64,000 bases of DNA. It comes from Flavobacterium sp. ENC. GTDB lineage: Bacteria; Bacteroidota; Bacteroidia; Flavobacteriales; Flavobacteriaceae. The first letter of the stretch is position 1; each line of letters opens with the position of its first letter. Positions 33,699-43,800 of this stretch are shown in pieces. A model generated the notes under the pieces. The model ran no database searches, was not told the origin of the DNA, and worked only from the letters and a program-made list of their open reading frames with translations. The stretch is from positions 62,001 through 126,000 of the forward strand of contig NZ_JAJMOY010000010.1 of assembly GCF_020991415.1 (NCBI RefSeq), written 5' to 3'. A program made the position numbers and the translations under genes.

Positions 33699-34835
33699 CT
33701 ATTTGCTGATATTTTTATATTCATTTGGCGTCTGGCCAGTAACTTTTTTAAAGGCTTTATAAAAAGTCGTTTTTGAAGTAAATCCGGATTCCAGTCCCAT
33801 CGCCAACAAATTATAGTTTTCATATTCAGAATCTGAAATCATTCTCTTGACCGCTTCAACCCGATATTGATTGATGTAATTGGCAAAATTGTCGCCTGTT
33901 ATGGTGTTTATGATTTGTGAAACATATCCTGTGCTTATGCCTAATTTTTCAGCAACTTTTTCTCTGTTTAATGTACTGTCGGTATAAATGTGCTGCTCTT
34001 TGCAAAGGAGTTCCAGTTTTTGAAAATAAAGATTATCTGCTGTAATAGATTCCCTGTATTCTTCTCGTGTATTATTTTCTGTAATTTGCAGATCTGCATA
34101 CGAAATTACTAAATCTTTATTAAGAAAATTGGAGATAGCATCTTTGTTTTTGGCCAGTTTGTATTTGTAAATACCTATATAAGCTGTCCAGTGAATTATA
34201 AATGTTGCAGATAAAGCCAGGACACTCATAGTAGAAGAAATGTCATATTGAAGGAATAAGCCAGCCAGAGCGGTAATAAGCCAGGCAAATAACAATGATG
34301 AAACAATTGTTAATAAGGTAATGATCCATTTTTTTTCCTCTGAATCTTTTAAATGCCTTATCATAAAAAAAGAGTAAATCGGCAGGAATGGGATGAACGT
34401 AACAGCCAAAGCAAGATGGATCAGGCCAAGTATTTTTATTAGATCAATGCCGGACTCAGGAATAGTATAAATTCCTGCAACATGATCAAGATCTTGTGTA
34501 ATATTAAGAACAGCAGAATAGGTAAATGGAATAAGGCACAGATAATTTTTTTGTTTGCTTTTGACAGTATCATCAGTTCGGTTGATAATAAACAGGAATA
34601 GGAAAGCAGGAATTAGAAATACCCACTCGATGTGGTCAATAAAGCGCAGAAAAGGATAAGGAGTAAATGCTTTTTCAATCTCAAAAACATGATTCAGTAA
34701 AATAATTGAAAGCGTAAATAGTAAGTATGCCAGATATTTATTGGAATTACTATTGAATAGGGAAGACTTTAAAAAAATTAAGCCTAAGACTATTCCCTGA
34801 AAGATCGCAATATTTAAAAGTGTTGTATAAATCAA
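33699..34835 (-). CDS. Membrane-anchored AraC-family transcriptional regulator
   Basis: The 378-residue protein has seven or eight N-terminal membrane helices (about 5-235). A C-terminal AraC DNA-binding domain follows at about 270-378, with EKLGISTGYVSQIINTITGD as the first helix-turn-helix and ESGFTSKTTFYKAFKKVTGQ, then TPNEYK, as the second. Membrane-embedded AraC regulators are widespread in Flavobacteriia and probably sense signals at the inner membrane. The target is unknown; the barrel gene downstream is a candidate. Confidence 0.85.
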   Translation of the reverse strand: MIYTTLLNIAIFQGIVLGLIFLKSSLFNSNSNKYLAYLLFTLSIILLNHVFEIEKAFTPYPFLRFIDHIEWVFLIPAFLFLFIINRTDDTVKSKQKNYLCLIPFTYSAVLNITQDLDHVAGIYTIPESGIDLIKILGLIHLALAVTFIPFLPIYSFFMIRHLKDSEEKKWIITLLTIVSSLLFAWLITALAGLFLQYDISSTMSVLALSATFIIHWTAYIGIYKYKLAKNKDAISNFLNKDLVISYADLQITENNTREEYRESITADNLYFQKLELLCKEQHIYTDSTLNREKVAEKLGISTGYVSQIINTITGDNFANYINQYRVEAVKRMISDSEYENYNLLAMGLESGFTSKTTFYKAFKKVTGQTPNEYKNISK

Positions 34836-35185
34836 TTTATTACTATAAAGTTGGTTTCACGATTTGTTTTGGAATGTCATGCTAATTAGTCATTAAAAAA
34901 AAACATAGCTTATTTCATACTAATTGGTAAAACGAATTTATAGTAATACTAATGACTTTCCTGACGGGTTAAGAAATGATTAACTAAAATGATTTATTAA
35001 TCTGTATAAAAAAACCGGATAAATGAATGAATTCCTCATTGCACGATGGGGTAACGGGAATTCAGAATGAAGTTCAGAATATTAGCAATATTTAAAATTA
35101 GGTACCTCAAATAGGCCATACCACATCTTTCTTTCCACGCAATAAAAAATTGATTTATGTATGTACAGTTTGTACTTTTGTGCTT
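34836..35185. other. AT-rich spacer containing the SpoU gene promoter
   Basis: A 350-bp divergent spacer. Besides the promoter at 35150-35180, I see no gene, hairpin or repeat. A minus-strand ORF at 35036-35230 overlaps this promoter and has no family features. Confidence 0.5.
35150..35180 (+). promoter_or_regulatory. Promoter of the SpoU methyltransferase gene
   Basis: TTG at 35150-35152 is followed after 20 bases by TACTTTTG at 35173-35180, matching TAnnTTTG. The ATG at 35186 is only five bases further, so the mRNA would be leaderless or nearly so. Confidence 0.75.
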
Positions 35186-35644
35186 ATGAATGATAATTTT
35201 ATAAATGAATATTTTGGGATTGGCATACAAAATGGTAAAACGCCTGAAAATTTGGGTGTTTTATGGAGGTCAGCCCAAAATTTGGGAGCTACTTTTATTT
35301 TTACCATAGGTAATCGATATGCCAAGCAAGCCTCTGATACTCACGATGCGGTAAAAGCAATTCCTTATTTTCATTATGATACTTTTGAAGCTTTTTTTGA
35401 AAACTTACCCAAAGGGGCACGATTGGTTGGTGTTGAATTAGACGAAAAAGCTAGTGATTTAGAGACCTTTGAGCATCCAAGACGTTGTGTTTATTTACTG
35501 GGAGCAGAAGATCATGGCCTCTCCAAAAAAGTAATGGCTAAATGCCATCACTTAGTAAAATTTAAATCGGCAAAAAGTTTGAATGTGGCGGTTGCAGGAA
35601 CTATTATTATGTACGACAGAAATTTGCCTAAACCGAGATCTTAA
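35186..35644 (+). CDS. SpoU/TrmH-family RNA 2'-O-methyltransferase
   Basis: From ATG 35186 the product is 152 residues. It shows the SPOUT knot motifs: NPGN-like QNGKTPENLGVLWRSAQNLG at about 16-35, RRCVYLLGAEDHGLSKKVM at about 101-119 and SLNVAVAGTIIMYDR at about 132-146. These bind S-adenosylmethionine and the RNA. The substrate is not evident (tRNA or rRNA). An upstream in-frame ATG at 35150 would overlap the promoter and adds no conserved residues. Confidence 0.88.
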   Translation: MNDNFINEYFGIGIQNGKTPENLGVLWRSAQNLGATFIFTIGNRYAKQASDTHDAVKAIPYFHYDTFEAFFENLPKGARLVGVELDEKASDLETFEHPRRCVYLLGAEDHGLSKKVMAKCHHLVKFKSAKSLNVAVAGTIIMYDRNLPKPRS

Positions 35645-35649
35645 AATAG

Positions 35650-35789
35650 AACCGCTTGCCCTTCACGTCACTTAGTCGACAAATGGAAAGTGATTTTGTT
35701 TTTGAGATGATTGGTAAATCCGAAAATAGGGTTTAATTTAGTCCCATAACCACTGTATGGCGACGTCACCAGAAAGTGTAAAAGAAACT
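35650..35789. repeat. Intergenic repeat copy A
   Basis: GGAAAGTGATTTTGTTTTTG, then AGATGATTGGTAAATCCGAAA and a TTTAATTTAGTCCCATAACC end aligns with the spacer at 36240-36400. Both precede small membrane-protein genes. Confidence 0.5.
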
Positions 35790-36215
35790 ATGAATAAATT
35801 ACAACATTTCAAAAATATAATTTTCTCCTTACTGTTAATCTATGCTTGGATTTTATATAATTTCTTTGATTATTATAATTCTTTGAAATATTCTTTTAGC
35901 ATGCTTACACTTTACTTTAATTTTATAAATGGAACATTCTTTGGAATTGGAACAGGATTTATTTTAATACTCTTGAGAGTATTCTTTTTTGCAAAGAAAA
36001 GTAAGTTAAAGCTGAAGTTGAAAAATAATTTTTTCTATATTTTTTCTGGTATTTTTAACTTAAATCTTTTTATTATTTGGTCCATTTCAATATTTATGAG
36101 AGTTATCGATTTAGATTTAGGATTTACAAATGTAGTAGTAATTAATTTTTTTATCTCTGTCTTTATTCTAACGGATATTTATTTATTGAAAAATACTGCT
36201 GAAAGTCAAATTTAA
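35790..36215 (+). CDS. Small membrane protein of unknown function
   Basis: From ATG 35790 (MNKLQHFKNIIFSLLLIYAW) the product is 141 residues with four hydrophobic segments (for example GTFFGIGTGFILILLRVFFF and VVVINFFISVFILTDIYLLK). The frame extends to an ATG at 35757 within repeat-like sequence, so I prefer the internal start. No family was recognised. It lies between two copies of an intergenic repeat. Confidence 0.6.
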   Translation: MNKLQHFKNIIFSLLLIYAWILYNFFDYYNSLKYSFSMLTLYFNFINGTFFGIGTGFILILLRVFFFAKKSKLKLKLKNNFFYIFSGIFNLNLFIIWSISIFMRVIDLDLGFTNVVVINFFISVFILTDIYLLKNTAESQI

Positions 36216-36239
36216 AAACTTAAAAAAGATAGTGATAGA

Positions 36240-36409
36240 AGCAACTTATAACAGCACTTTAACGGATTTGGGTAATTGGCTTACAGGGAAATTGATTTTG
36301 CATTTGAAATGATTGTGCAAATCAGAAACACAAATTAATTTTATCCAAAAACGGTTATAGTCCCGGAACGTTAGCAGAAATAAAATTGAAACCGCTTAAA
36401 TAAAACTAA
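36240..36409. repeat. Intergenic repeat copy B
   Basis: GGGAAATTGATTTTGCATTTG, then AAATGATTGTGCAAATCAGAAA and ACGGTTATAGTCCCGGAACG aligns with 35650-35789. It precedes the next small membrane-protein gene. The repeat-gene-repeat-gene layout recalls gene cassettes, but no integrase or clear attC was seen. Confidence 0.5.
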
Positions 36410-37021
36410 ATGAGTTTACTAACAAAATTGAAATATTTCACTATTTATATAATTCTAAATTTCACAGGTTTTTATTTAGCTTTTCAAAATTGGTGGTTAA
36501 GAGAATCTGCAAGTCCTGTTCCTATATTTTTTATATTATTTTGTTTTGGACTATGTTGGCTGGGAATTATATTTATAAGGATTATGATTAGTCAGTTAAT
36601 TTTTCTAAAGCATAAAAATAATTTTGTTTCACCTTTTTCTTTGGCAACGACAGATGATTATGTGGACAATTTTGGAGATGATGCGAAAAAAATTAAAAAA
36701 AGCATCTGGATTATAAACTTTGGGATCTTCTTTCTGTCGATTTTAACTTTCATTTTCATAATGAATTTCATAAAAAAATATCAACTTGAAAAGTATGGGG
36801 TAATAGAAAATGCCAGAATTGTTCGGATAACCCCTGATGTGAAAAAAAATGAATACTCGAGCATAGAATACAACGATGGGAAAAGCAACTCAACTCTTCT
36901 TACCAAAAAAATGTTTGACAAAAATAAATCAATCAATGAGGGTGATTCAATCAAAATCATCTATTCTTCAGAAAATCCAAAGATTGTTGAATTATATAGT
37001 GAATATCAAATAGGAAAGTAA
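36410..37021 (+). CDS. Membrane protein, DUF3592-like C-terminal domain
   Basis: The 203-residue protein has membrane segments at about 9-26, 36-58 and 100-121. A C-terminal soluble domain follows (YGVIENARIVRITPDVKKNE, then KNKSINEGDSIKIIYSSENP with KIVEL). That ends like DUF3592 domains, which form a small barrel facing the periplasm. Function is unknown. It is monocistronic. Confidence 0.55.
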   Translation: MSLLTKLKYFTIYIILNFTGFYLAFQNWWLRESASPVPIFFILFCFGLCWLGIIFIRIMISQLIFLKHKNNFVSPFSLATTDDYVDNFGDDAKKIKKSIWIINFGIFFLSILTFIFIMNFIKKYQLEKYGVIENARIVRITPDVKKNEYSSIEYNDGKSNSTLLTKKMFDKNKSINEGDSIKIIYSSENPKIVELYSEYQIGK

Positions 37022-37380
37022 AATACTTTTTCTAACATTGCTTTTACCCCAGCTAGCGCGTTCGTCCCGTTTTTAAGGACAATTAAGCTTTGACAAAGAA
37101 CAAAAAAAACCTCAGATTTCTATGAAGCATTGTCTTAGTAACCAGAAATAAATTCTTATCTCAATTTAAAAAAAGGTTCTAAATTCTAGTAATAATATTT
37201 CTTATACTCGTCTTCAATCGCTATCAGTCCTAAGTTTATTATATTTGAGGCCTATAAAAAAGTAGATGGCATTTCTTTTACGTTTCTCCGGAAGATACTC
37301 ATTTTTAAAACTCATTAAAAAACCAGAAGGTTCACAAATAATTACTAAAAAACTTCAATTCAACATTAATTAAATAAATA
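37022..37380. other. Spacer with a tRNA-terminator-like relic
   Basis: At 37101-37150 the sequence AACCTCAGATTTCTATGAAGCATTGTCTTAGTAACC resembles the terminator plus first tRNA bases seen at 22338, 31264 and 48627, but with mutations that weaken the stem. No tRNA follows. The rest is AT-rich without a gene. Confidence 0.45.
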
Positions 37381-38058
37381 ATGAAAATAAAAAAAATCTT
37401 TCTTTTTGTAAGTATAGTTGCGCTTTTTAATTTTGGCTATTCGCAAAATTTTGAAAAGAAAAAAATGGGTTTAATTTTTAATCTAAGTGGTCCGTACAGA
37501 ATAACCAGACAAGCAATGTCTAATACGATTGAAAGATCAAACGTAGACAAAAAGGATATGTTTTATAGTGCTTATAAGTTTTTAGACACAGGAAAAGGAA
37601 ACCCGACTGAAAGAATATTAAAATCGTATTTAAAAAATTTAGATTCATTAAATGTTGAAATTACTCAAATAAAAGATACAATCAGTCAGGCAAATTCCCC
37701 AATTTTCGTTTGGACAAAACCAGAATATGTAAGCGACGATTTAAAAAAAATAAAAACGAAATACAATTTGGACTATTTGCTTATTGTTGATGGCCAATTT
37801 GGAATAGAATTTGAAAAAGCAGGAGTTTTTGATGGAGATAAAAGAACAAATATTTTTTTAAATAATGCTTTTATAAATTTGGAAACAAATGAGGTAGTTT
37901 CAAGTTTTAATGTAGGGAATATTAGTAATATTAAAAAGAAAAATATACTTAGCCCTCCAAATTTTCCAAATATTGAAATAAGCATGAATAACCTTTTAGA
38001 TGATAAAATACTACCCGAGATTGAACGTAAAATTAAACGGAAAGTAATTATACCTTAG
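37381..38058 (+). CDS. Secreted protein of unknown function
   Basis: The 225-residue protein has a signal peptide (IFLFVSIVALFNFGYSQ). It is lysine- and asparagine-rich with ITRQAMSNTIERSNVDKKDM, NLDYLLIVDGQFGIEFEKAG and FINLETNEVVSSFNVG. No family was recognised. The DYLLIVDG...NLETNEVV pattern is reminiscent of periplasmic alpha/beta proteins that report on hydrophobic substrates, but this is not evidence of function. Confidence 0.6.
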   Translation: MKIKKIFLFVSIVALFNFGYSQNFEKKKMGLIFNLSGPYRITRQAMSNTIERSNVDKKDMFYSAYKFLDTGKGNPTERILKSYLKNLDSLNVEITQIKDTISQANSPIFVWTKPEYVSDDLKKIKTKYNLDYLLIVDGQFGIEFEKAGVFDGDKRTNIFLNNAFINLETNEVVSSFNVGNISNIKKKNILSPPNFPNIEISMNNLLDDKILPEIERKIKRKVIIP

Positions 38059-38139
38059 AAAAACAAAAATATAGCTTTGCGAAGTTTGTAATAATACTTC
38101 CCCTATCGCGAGGGCCCTCGCTCGTGAGGGCAATCAAAT

Positions 38140-38176
38140 AAAAAAGCCATTCCATAACGGAGTGGCTTTTGCTTTT
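38140..38176 (+). terminator. Rho-independent terminator
   Basis: AAAAGCCATTCC-ATAAC-GGAGTGGCTTTT with following T-rich sequence, after the gene ending at 38058. Confidence 0.8.
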
Positions 38177-38197
38177 ATCGATTTCTGCTATCAGAAT

Positions 38198-38360
38198 TCT
38201 TCCTCATGGAAAGCTGCAAAATCTCTAGATTTTGCGTTTTTTTTTTTTATTCTTATAGATTGTAAACCTGTCTAAAGTCTCCTGACTTTTACGATTTAAG
38301 TTAGAGAACAAAGCTTCAGATTTTTCTGAAGCATATTTTATTAGCCCTAACGGGCCAATT
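38198..38360. repeat. Decayed copy of the tRNA-fMet downstream region
   Basis: The block AAGCTGCAAAATCTCTAGATTTTGCG, AAAGTCTCCTGACTTTTACG and AAAGCTTCAGATTTTTCTGAAG aligns in order with AAGCTGCGCAAATGTCTCTGACTTTGCGC, AAAGTCTCAGACTTTTTATG and AAAGCTCCAGATTTCTCTGAAG at 48530-48660, which precedes tRNA-fMet. Here it ends in TTAGCCC...GGGCC instead of an intact tRNA. Confidence 0.6.
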
Positions 38361-38725
38361 TATCTGATCGCTTGTGCCTTCTTTAGCTGCAAACATTCCG
38401 ATTATTTCACAGATACTTCCAAATATTACAATCGCAAAATCGACTCGTCTTATAGTTTATAGATTTGAAAGATGGTCAATAGAAGCATCGGTTATTCATT
38501 AATTTTTATTATTTGTATTTTTTTGTCTTCTAGTATAATAGTAGTTCGAGAATTCGTAGTAAAATGTGGAAACCCACAAAATTATGAAAGATAAATAAGG
38601 TAGATTTGCCGAAAAGATAAAGCACAACAAGAAGAGATCAAGTTATTAAAAAAGGAGGTATTAAGCTTTAAAATCTATTCCTCTAAAAACTATCTCAAAC
38701 AGAACAAAAAATTAAAACAATAAAT
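38361..38725. other. Spacer upstream of the fibre-like genes
   Basis: AT-rich region without a convincing gene. It contains the leader of the operon starting at 38726, but I see no exact TAnnTTTG box. Confidence 0.45.
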
Positions 38726-39529
38726 ATGAAAAAAACACTACTCATTATTATACTTTCATTTCCTTCTTTTATTTACAGTCAGACTTTTGATGGCAATTTA
38801 TACTCAAATACTATAAGATGGGCAACAGAACAAAAAGATTTTAATGCTGTGCCAAGAGTTAACGTTTTTCCAATGTCTTTAAGACTTTGGGACAATTATG
38901 GAGGAACTAATGCACCGTCTACCTATGGAACATTGATGGAAGTCAGTGGAAAAGTAGGACACCTGGTTTCTCAATTATACTTCCAAAGTACCTGGGAAGG
39001 AGGAAGGATTATGTATAGAAGTGCATTTTATAATCAGACTACTTGGAGTGATTGGCGAAAATTATTAGACTCGCAGAGCGATGTTGAATCTTCCGGAAAT
39101 TTAAAATTAACAGGAGCCGGAAATAATTATATCCTAAATGGGAATTTGGGAATTGGTACCACCACAACCGGCACTCATAAACTGGCTGTTGAAGGTTCTG
39201 TTGGAGCAAGAGAAATAAAAGTACAAGCCACTGGATGGTCTGATTTTGTCTTTAAAAAAAATTACGATTTACCAACACTCGATGAAGTTGAAAAACAGAT
39301 TAATGAAAAAGGGCATTTAAAAGATATTCCAAGTGAGGAAGAGGTTTTAAAAAATGGAATTAATTTAGGAGAAATGAATGCTAAATTACTACAGAAAGTC
39401 GAAGAGTTGACCCTTTATATGATTGAGCAATCAAAAGAGATAAAAGCATTAAAAAAAGAAAACGAATCCTTTAAAACTTTATCGGAAAGGTTTTCTAAAA
39501 TCGAAAATCAACTAAAAAACAAAAAATAA
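38726..39529 (+). CDS. Secreted fibre-like protein with pyocin-knob-like region and coiled-coil end
   Basis: The 267-residue protein has a signal peptide (TLLIIILSFPSFIYSQ). A segment resembling pyocin-knob/tail-fibre domains follows at about 60-115 (TYGTLMEVSGKVGHLVSQLY, RIMYRSAFYNQTTWSDWRKL). Next come LNGNLGIGTTTTGTHKLAVE, the conserved Bacteroidota block LPTLDEVEKQINEKGHLKDI, INLGEMNAKLLQKVEELTLY and a lysine-rich coiled coil. Such proteins form trimeric stalks and bind surfaces or sugars. It ends two bases before the next, related gene and so is cotranscribed with it, possibly also with the RHS pair that follows. Confidence 0.75.
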   Translation: MKKTLLIIILSFPSFIYSQTFDGNLYSNTIRWATEQKDFNAVPRVNVFPMSLRLWDNYGGTNAPSTYGTLMEVSGKVGHLVSQLYFQSTWEGGRIMYRSAFYNQTTWSDWRKLLDSQSDVESSGNLKLTGAGNNYILNGNLGIGTTTTGTHKLAVEGSVGAREIKVQATGWSDFVFKKNYDLPTLDEVEKQINEKGHLKDIPSEEEVLKNGINLGEMNAKLLQKVEELTLYMIEQSKEIKALKKENESFKTLSERFSKIENQLKNKK

Positions 39530-39531
39530 TC

Positions 39532-40713
39532 ATGAAAAAAACAATATTTTTTTTAACAGCTATTTTAACAACATCATTGAGCTTTGGTCAATCAGTTACA
39601 GGAACAGGAACTTTAAATAGAATACCTAAATTTATAAGTAGTGGTGTAATCGGTGATAGTAATATTGCTGATAGTAATACGGCTGTTGGGGTTGCCGCAC
39701 CATCATCAATTGCAAATACTTTAACTGTAAATAATACATCTTATTCTTCGTTAGATGTTAACGGGACTGTATCAATTGGATTAGGGTTTGCAAACCACAT
39801 TGGAGCCAAGATTGAAGGGTTTAAACAAACTGTTAATACAACTGGGTTAAAATTATATACTGAGGTTGGTTTTAATAACCCTTCTTTAGCTATGACTATT
39901 TTAGCTAACGGAAATATTGGTATTGGTGGTCAAACTTCAATCTTAAATAAATTTGAGGTTAAAGTGCCAACGAGTACTGGTTTATCAGGTGTTGACGGTA
40001 TAGCAGTACACGATGGAGCAGCTAACAGAATAGCTTTAAATTTAGGTATTAATACGGTAGGTGAATATTCATGGATTCAATCATCAAAAGGCGGTATTGG
40101 TTCTAAAAACTTATCAATTAACCCTAATGGTGGTAATGTAGGGATTGGAACCACGTCTGCTCCAATTGCTAAGTTACATGTAGTTGATGCAGCCGGAGGG
40201 TTTTTCTTTGATGGATCAAATGCTGAATATAATAGATTTAAGTCAACAGCTGTTGCTCCCGGAACTCCAAAACCATTATTAATCAGCGCACAATTATCAG
40301 GAACCACTCCTGATATTTACGTTAATACTTCTGGAAATGTAGGTTTAGGAACAATGAATCCTACTTCGATGCTTACAGTTGCGGGGAACATTAACTCACG
40401 CGAGGTTAAAGTAACCGTAGATGCCGGCGCCGATTTTGTGTTTGAAAACAACTACAACTTAGCATCTCTAGATGCTGTTGACAAATACATCAAAGAAAAC
40501 AAACACTTACCTGAAATTGCTTCTGCTGACAAAATGAAAAAAGAGGGGATTAATTTATCTGAAATGAATATAAAGCTTTTGCAGAAAATTGAAGAACTAA
40601 CACTTTATGCTATTGATCAGGAAAAGAAAACGGAAAAATTAAGTAATTATATTTCGGAACTTAACAAACTTATTTTAGAACAAAACAAGCGTCTGGAGAA
40701 ACTTGAAAAATAA
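39532..40713 (+). CDS. Secreted fibre-like repeat protein with coiled-coil end
   Basis: The 393-residue protein has a signal peptide (TIFFLTAILTTSLSFGQS). Repeated GNIGIGGQTSILNKFEVKV, GNVGIGTTSAPIAKLHVVDA and GNVGLGTMNPTSMLTVAGN units are typical of beta-helical tail-fibre-like shafts. The C-terminal module ASLDAVDKYIKENKHLPEIA, INLSEMNIKLLQKIEELTLY and coiled coil is paralogous to the end of the upstream protein. Probably an extracellular trimeric fibre. It lies 87 bp before the RHS gene at 40801. Confidence 0.78.
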   Translation: MKKTIFFLTAILTTSLSFGQSVTGTGTLNRIPKFISSGVIGDSNIADSNTAVGVAAPSSIANTLTVNNTSYSSLDVNGTVSIGLGFANHIGAKIEGFKQTVNTTGLKLYTEVGFNNPSLAMTILANGNIGIGGQTSILNKFEVKVPTSTGLSGVDGIAVHDGAANRIALNLGINTVGEYSWIQSSKGGIGSKNLSINPNGGNVGIGTTSAPIAKLHVVDAAGGFFFDGSNAEYNRFKSTAVAPGTPKPLLISAQLSGTTPDIYVNTSGNVGLGTMNPTSMLTVAGNINSREVKVTVDAGADFVFENNYNLASLDAVDKYIKENKHLPEIASADKMKKEGINLSEMNIKLLQKIEELTLYAIDQEKKTEKLSNYISELNKLILEQNKRLEKLEK

Positions 40714-40800
40714 ATAATAATGAATGTACGTCATTTATCTGATGTTTATAAATTATTATAATGTTTAAAAATTAGACAAATAAATTTTACCAATCAAAAT

Positions 40801-43800
40801 ATGAGAAAAATACTTCTTTTAATACTGTTATTATTCGCTTTTTCAAATATAAAAGCTCAGGGCTCGTTTGGAGAAGAATTAGTTCCAATTAAATCCCCTC
40901 AGTCCCATTCTTTTGAAAAATATGGAAATGTTCCTGTAAATATGTATACAGGATCTATTGATTTGAAAATACCAATAACGTCATTTGATGCTGGAGGTAT
41001 GAATGTTCCTGTAATTTTATCTTATGATTCATCGGGTTTTATTCCTCATAAAAAATCAGATCCCCCCGGAATAAACTGGACATTATTGGCAGGGGGAAGA
41101 ATTACCAGACAGCTTAATAAGGTGCCAGATGAATATGTGGGATTTATATCGCCTGATACTGGAGGATGGGGATATAAAAATGATTGTTCCGGTTTTTTGG
41201 CCGGAGTAAAAGCAAATCCGTCAAATAATGTAAATGCATATAAAGTTACAGGAGGAACGGGATTTTATAATTTTACACAATGGGTATTTGGATCGGCTTC
41301 TAATTCGTATGAGACACATCCCGATGTCTTTAACTTCAATGCTTTAGGTATTTCTGGAAAGTTTATGGTAGGAAACGACGGAAATGTTCTTGTCGAATCC
41401 GAGGATCCGGGTATAAAAGTAGATTTATCTCAAATGGCTTTATACAATTATGCAGAATGTATTCCCCCGGCTTCAACGATTATAATTACAGATGGAAAAG
41501 GGAACAGATATTTTTTTGGAGGAGATTTGTCGAAGTATGAAATAAGTTATTCCAGAGTAAAAAGTACAAGTAAAGAAGATAATATGCCTGTTATTAATTC
41601 TTTTAGCTTGTCCAAAATAATTTTGAGTACGGGAAGCGTAATAGAATTCAACTATATTACCGACAGCTTTCCTGATCTTTTTTGCGAAAATGCAAGTACA
41701 ATAGGAACTAAGCAGTATCCCAATGGATTGTTGATTTCTATGGAGTCTTCTTATCAGCAGGGTTTAAGCTCAGGTAGCCTGAGAACTTGTCCGGCTAATC
41801 AAAGCGGTTTTTTATGTGGACAGTCATACAGCACACTAAGTAGTGCCGATACATATTATTCCTTTTTAAAAAAATCAATATTATCTTCAATTAAATTTGG
41901 AGATTATGAAATTAGAATAAATTATAAAGACATTGGTTATGCTGTAAAATATGAAAGCAACAGCGCACCCTCTATTTACAACAATGACAATGAGTGGGTA
42001 ATCGATAATGTGGAAACTTACACAGGTTTAGATTTACTAAAAAAAACAACTTTTATATATTCCAATTTAGGAGGTTCCAACCCAAGACCATTCCTGACAG
42101 CCTTAAAAGAGCTTGATGCCAATCAGCAATATTCATTTGAGTATTATAATACAACTTCATTACCTCCATATTATACCACAGGCATAGATCACTGGGGCTA
42201 CTGGAATTTTAAAGATAATAACACCAGTATTGCGCCTTTCGATAATTCCTACAACATAAGTACGGGAGACTATAATCTTATAAATACGCCAAGAGATCCT
42301 GATCCATTGGCTTATAATACAGCACTTCTTAGCAAGATTACCTATCCTACAAAAGGGTACACCTCTTATGAGTATGAGCCTCACTATTACGGTAAAAGAG
42401 TTGAGAGGAATTCAGCAAGTTTATTTCTTCCGGCACTTACTAACAACGGGGGATTAGCTGGTGGAGCAAGAATCAAAAAAGTAATTAATTATTCTGCTGA
42501 AGGGATTCTAAGTTCACAAAAAGAGTATCAGTATGTTTCTGGTTTAAATGGAAATATAAGTTCAGGCATTTTAATGAATTGGCCCAGATATCAATATTTT
42601 TTCACACAGAATACTAATGGGATCATTTCTACAAAATTACAAGTTACAAGTTCTAATATTCAGACAATAAGTCTGGACAGTTACAATGTTGGTTATTCAA
42701 AAGTTTTCGAAATAGAGTCTGGGAAAGGTTACACAGAAAATAATTTTTCAACCTACGAAACACATCCCGACACATTTGCGTCTGAAATAAGCAATACCAG
42801 ATTGTACCTTGAAGGATCTGTGGTTTCAGGTTCGGTCTCTCTTAATGAAAATGATTTCGCACCGCTTAATTTATTCAAAAATTCTAAATTTCAGGGAAGT
42901 GATAAAAGCATATTGAGAGGGAAATTATTAACTCAGAAAATATTTAAACAATCGGATTTAAGTAACCCTGTTAAAACAGTTGAATATCAATATACCGATA
43001 ATGTAGAATTTAATCCAAACAATCAGATAGATAACAATAAATATGTATCTGTTAATCAGATTTCGGGATTGAGGGTACAAGGATATAAAAAATATATGAA
43101 TGCTTCCTATCTCAAGAAAAACATCACCAGAGAATTTTATTCTGGTAATGAGATAAAAACAGAACAGGAGTATTTCTATGATGCGCCAAGGCATCTGAAT
43201 GTAAGCAGAGATTCAAAATTAAATTCAAATAATATCGTAGAATTAAAAAGATATAAATATGCGAATGATTATGTATTTCCGCCTTTATCTACCATACCAG
43301 CTGCGAATGAGATTCATGATCTGGCAGCATTAGTATCCAATAATGTAGTAGATATACCGGTGGAGATTAACAATTCTATTGTAAAAGGAGGGGTTGAGTA
43401 TGTGACCGGAGGCAAACTGAATTATTTTGAGGATTTAAAAGTGGAAAAGACTTTCGAATTGGAAACTAATGATCTTATTAACGTAAGTGGTTTTAATTTT
43501 TCTACAGTTAACCCAACAGGTTTTGTCTTTGACAGTAGGTACAAGGAAGCAGCGACTTTTCCAAAATATGATTCTAAAGGGAATATATTAGAGATAAAGC
43601 CGGCTGATGGAATTACAACGAGTTATATCTGGGGATACAACAACCAATACCCAATAGCGAAAGTAATAAATGCAACCTATCAGGATATTACTAATGTTTT
43701 GGGTACAGCAACTTTAACCCAATTGAATAATGGGTATAAACAGGTAGTAGTTTCGCCTGGACCACCACAAGTTATTTACAAAAATATCGCATTAACAGAT

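Noticed and set aside
35036..35230. Minus-strand 64-codon ORF
   Set aside because: It overlaps the promoter and start of the SpoU gene on the other strand and has no recognisable features.
36240..36409. Integron attC site
   Set aside because: Core-site sequences do not match RYYYAAC/GTTRRRY well and no integrase gene is in the window; kept only as a weak cassette-like observation.
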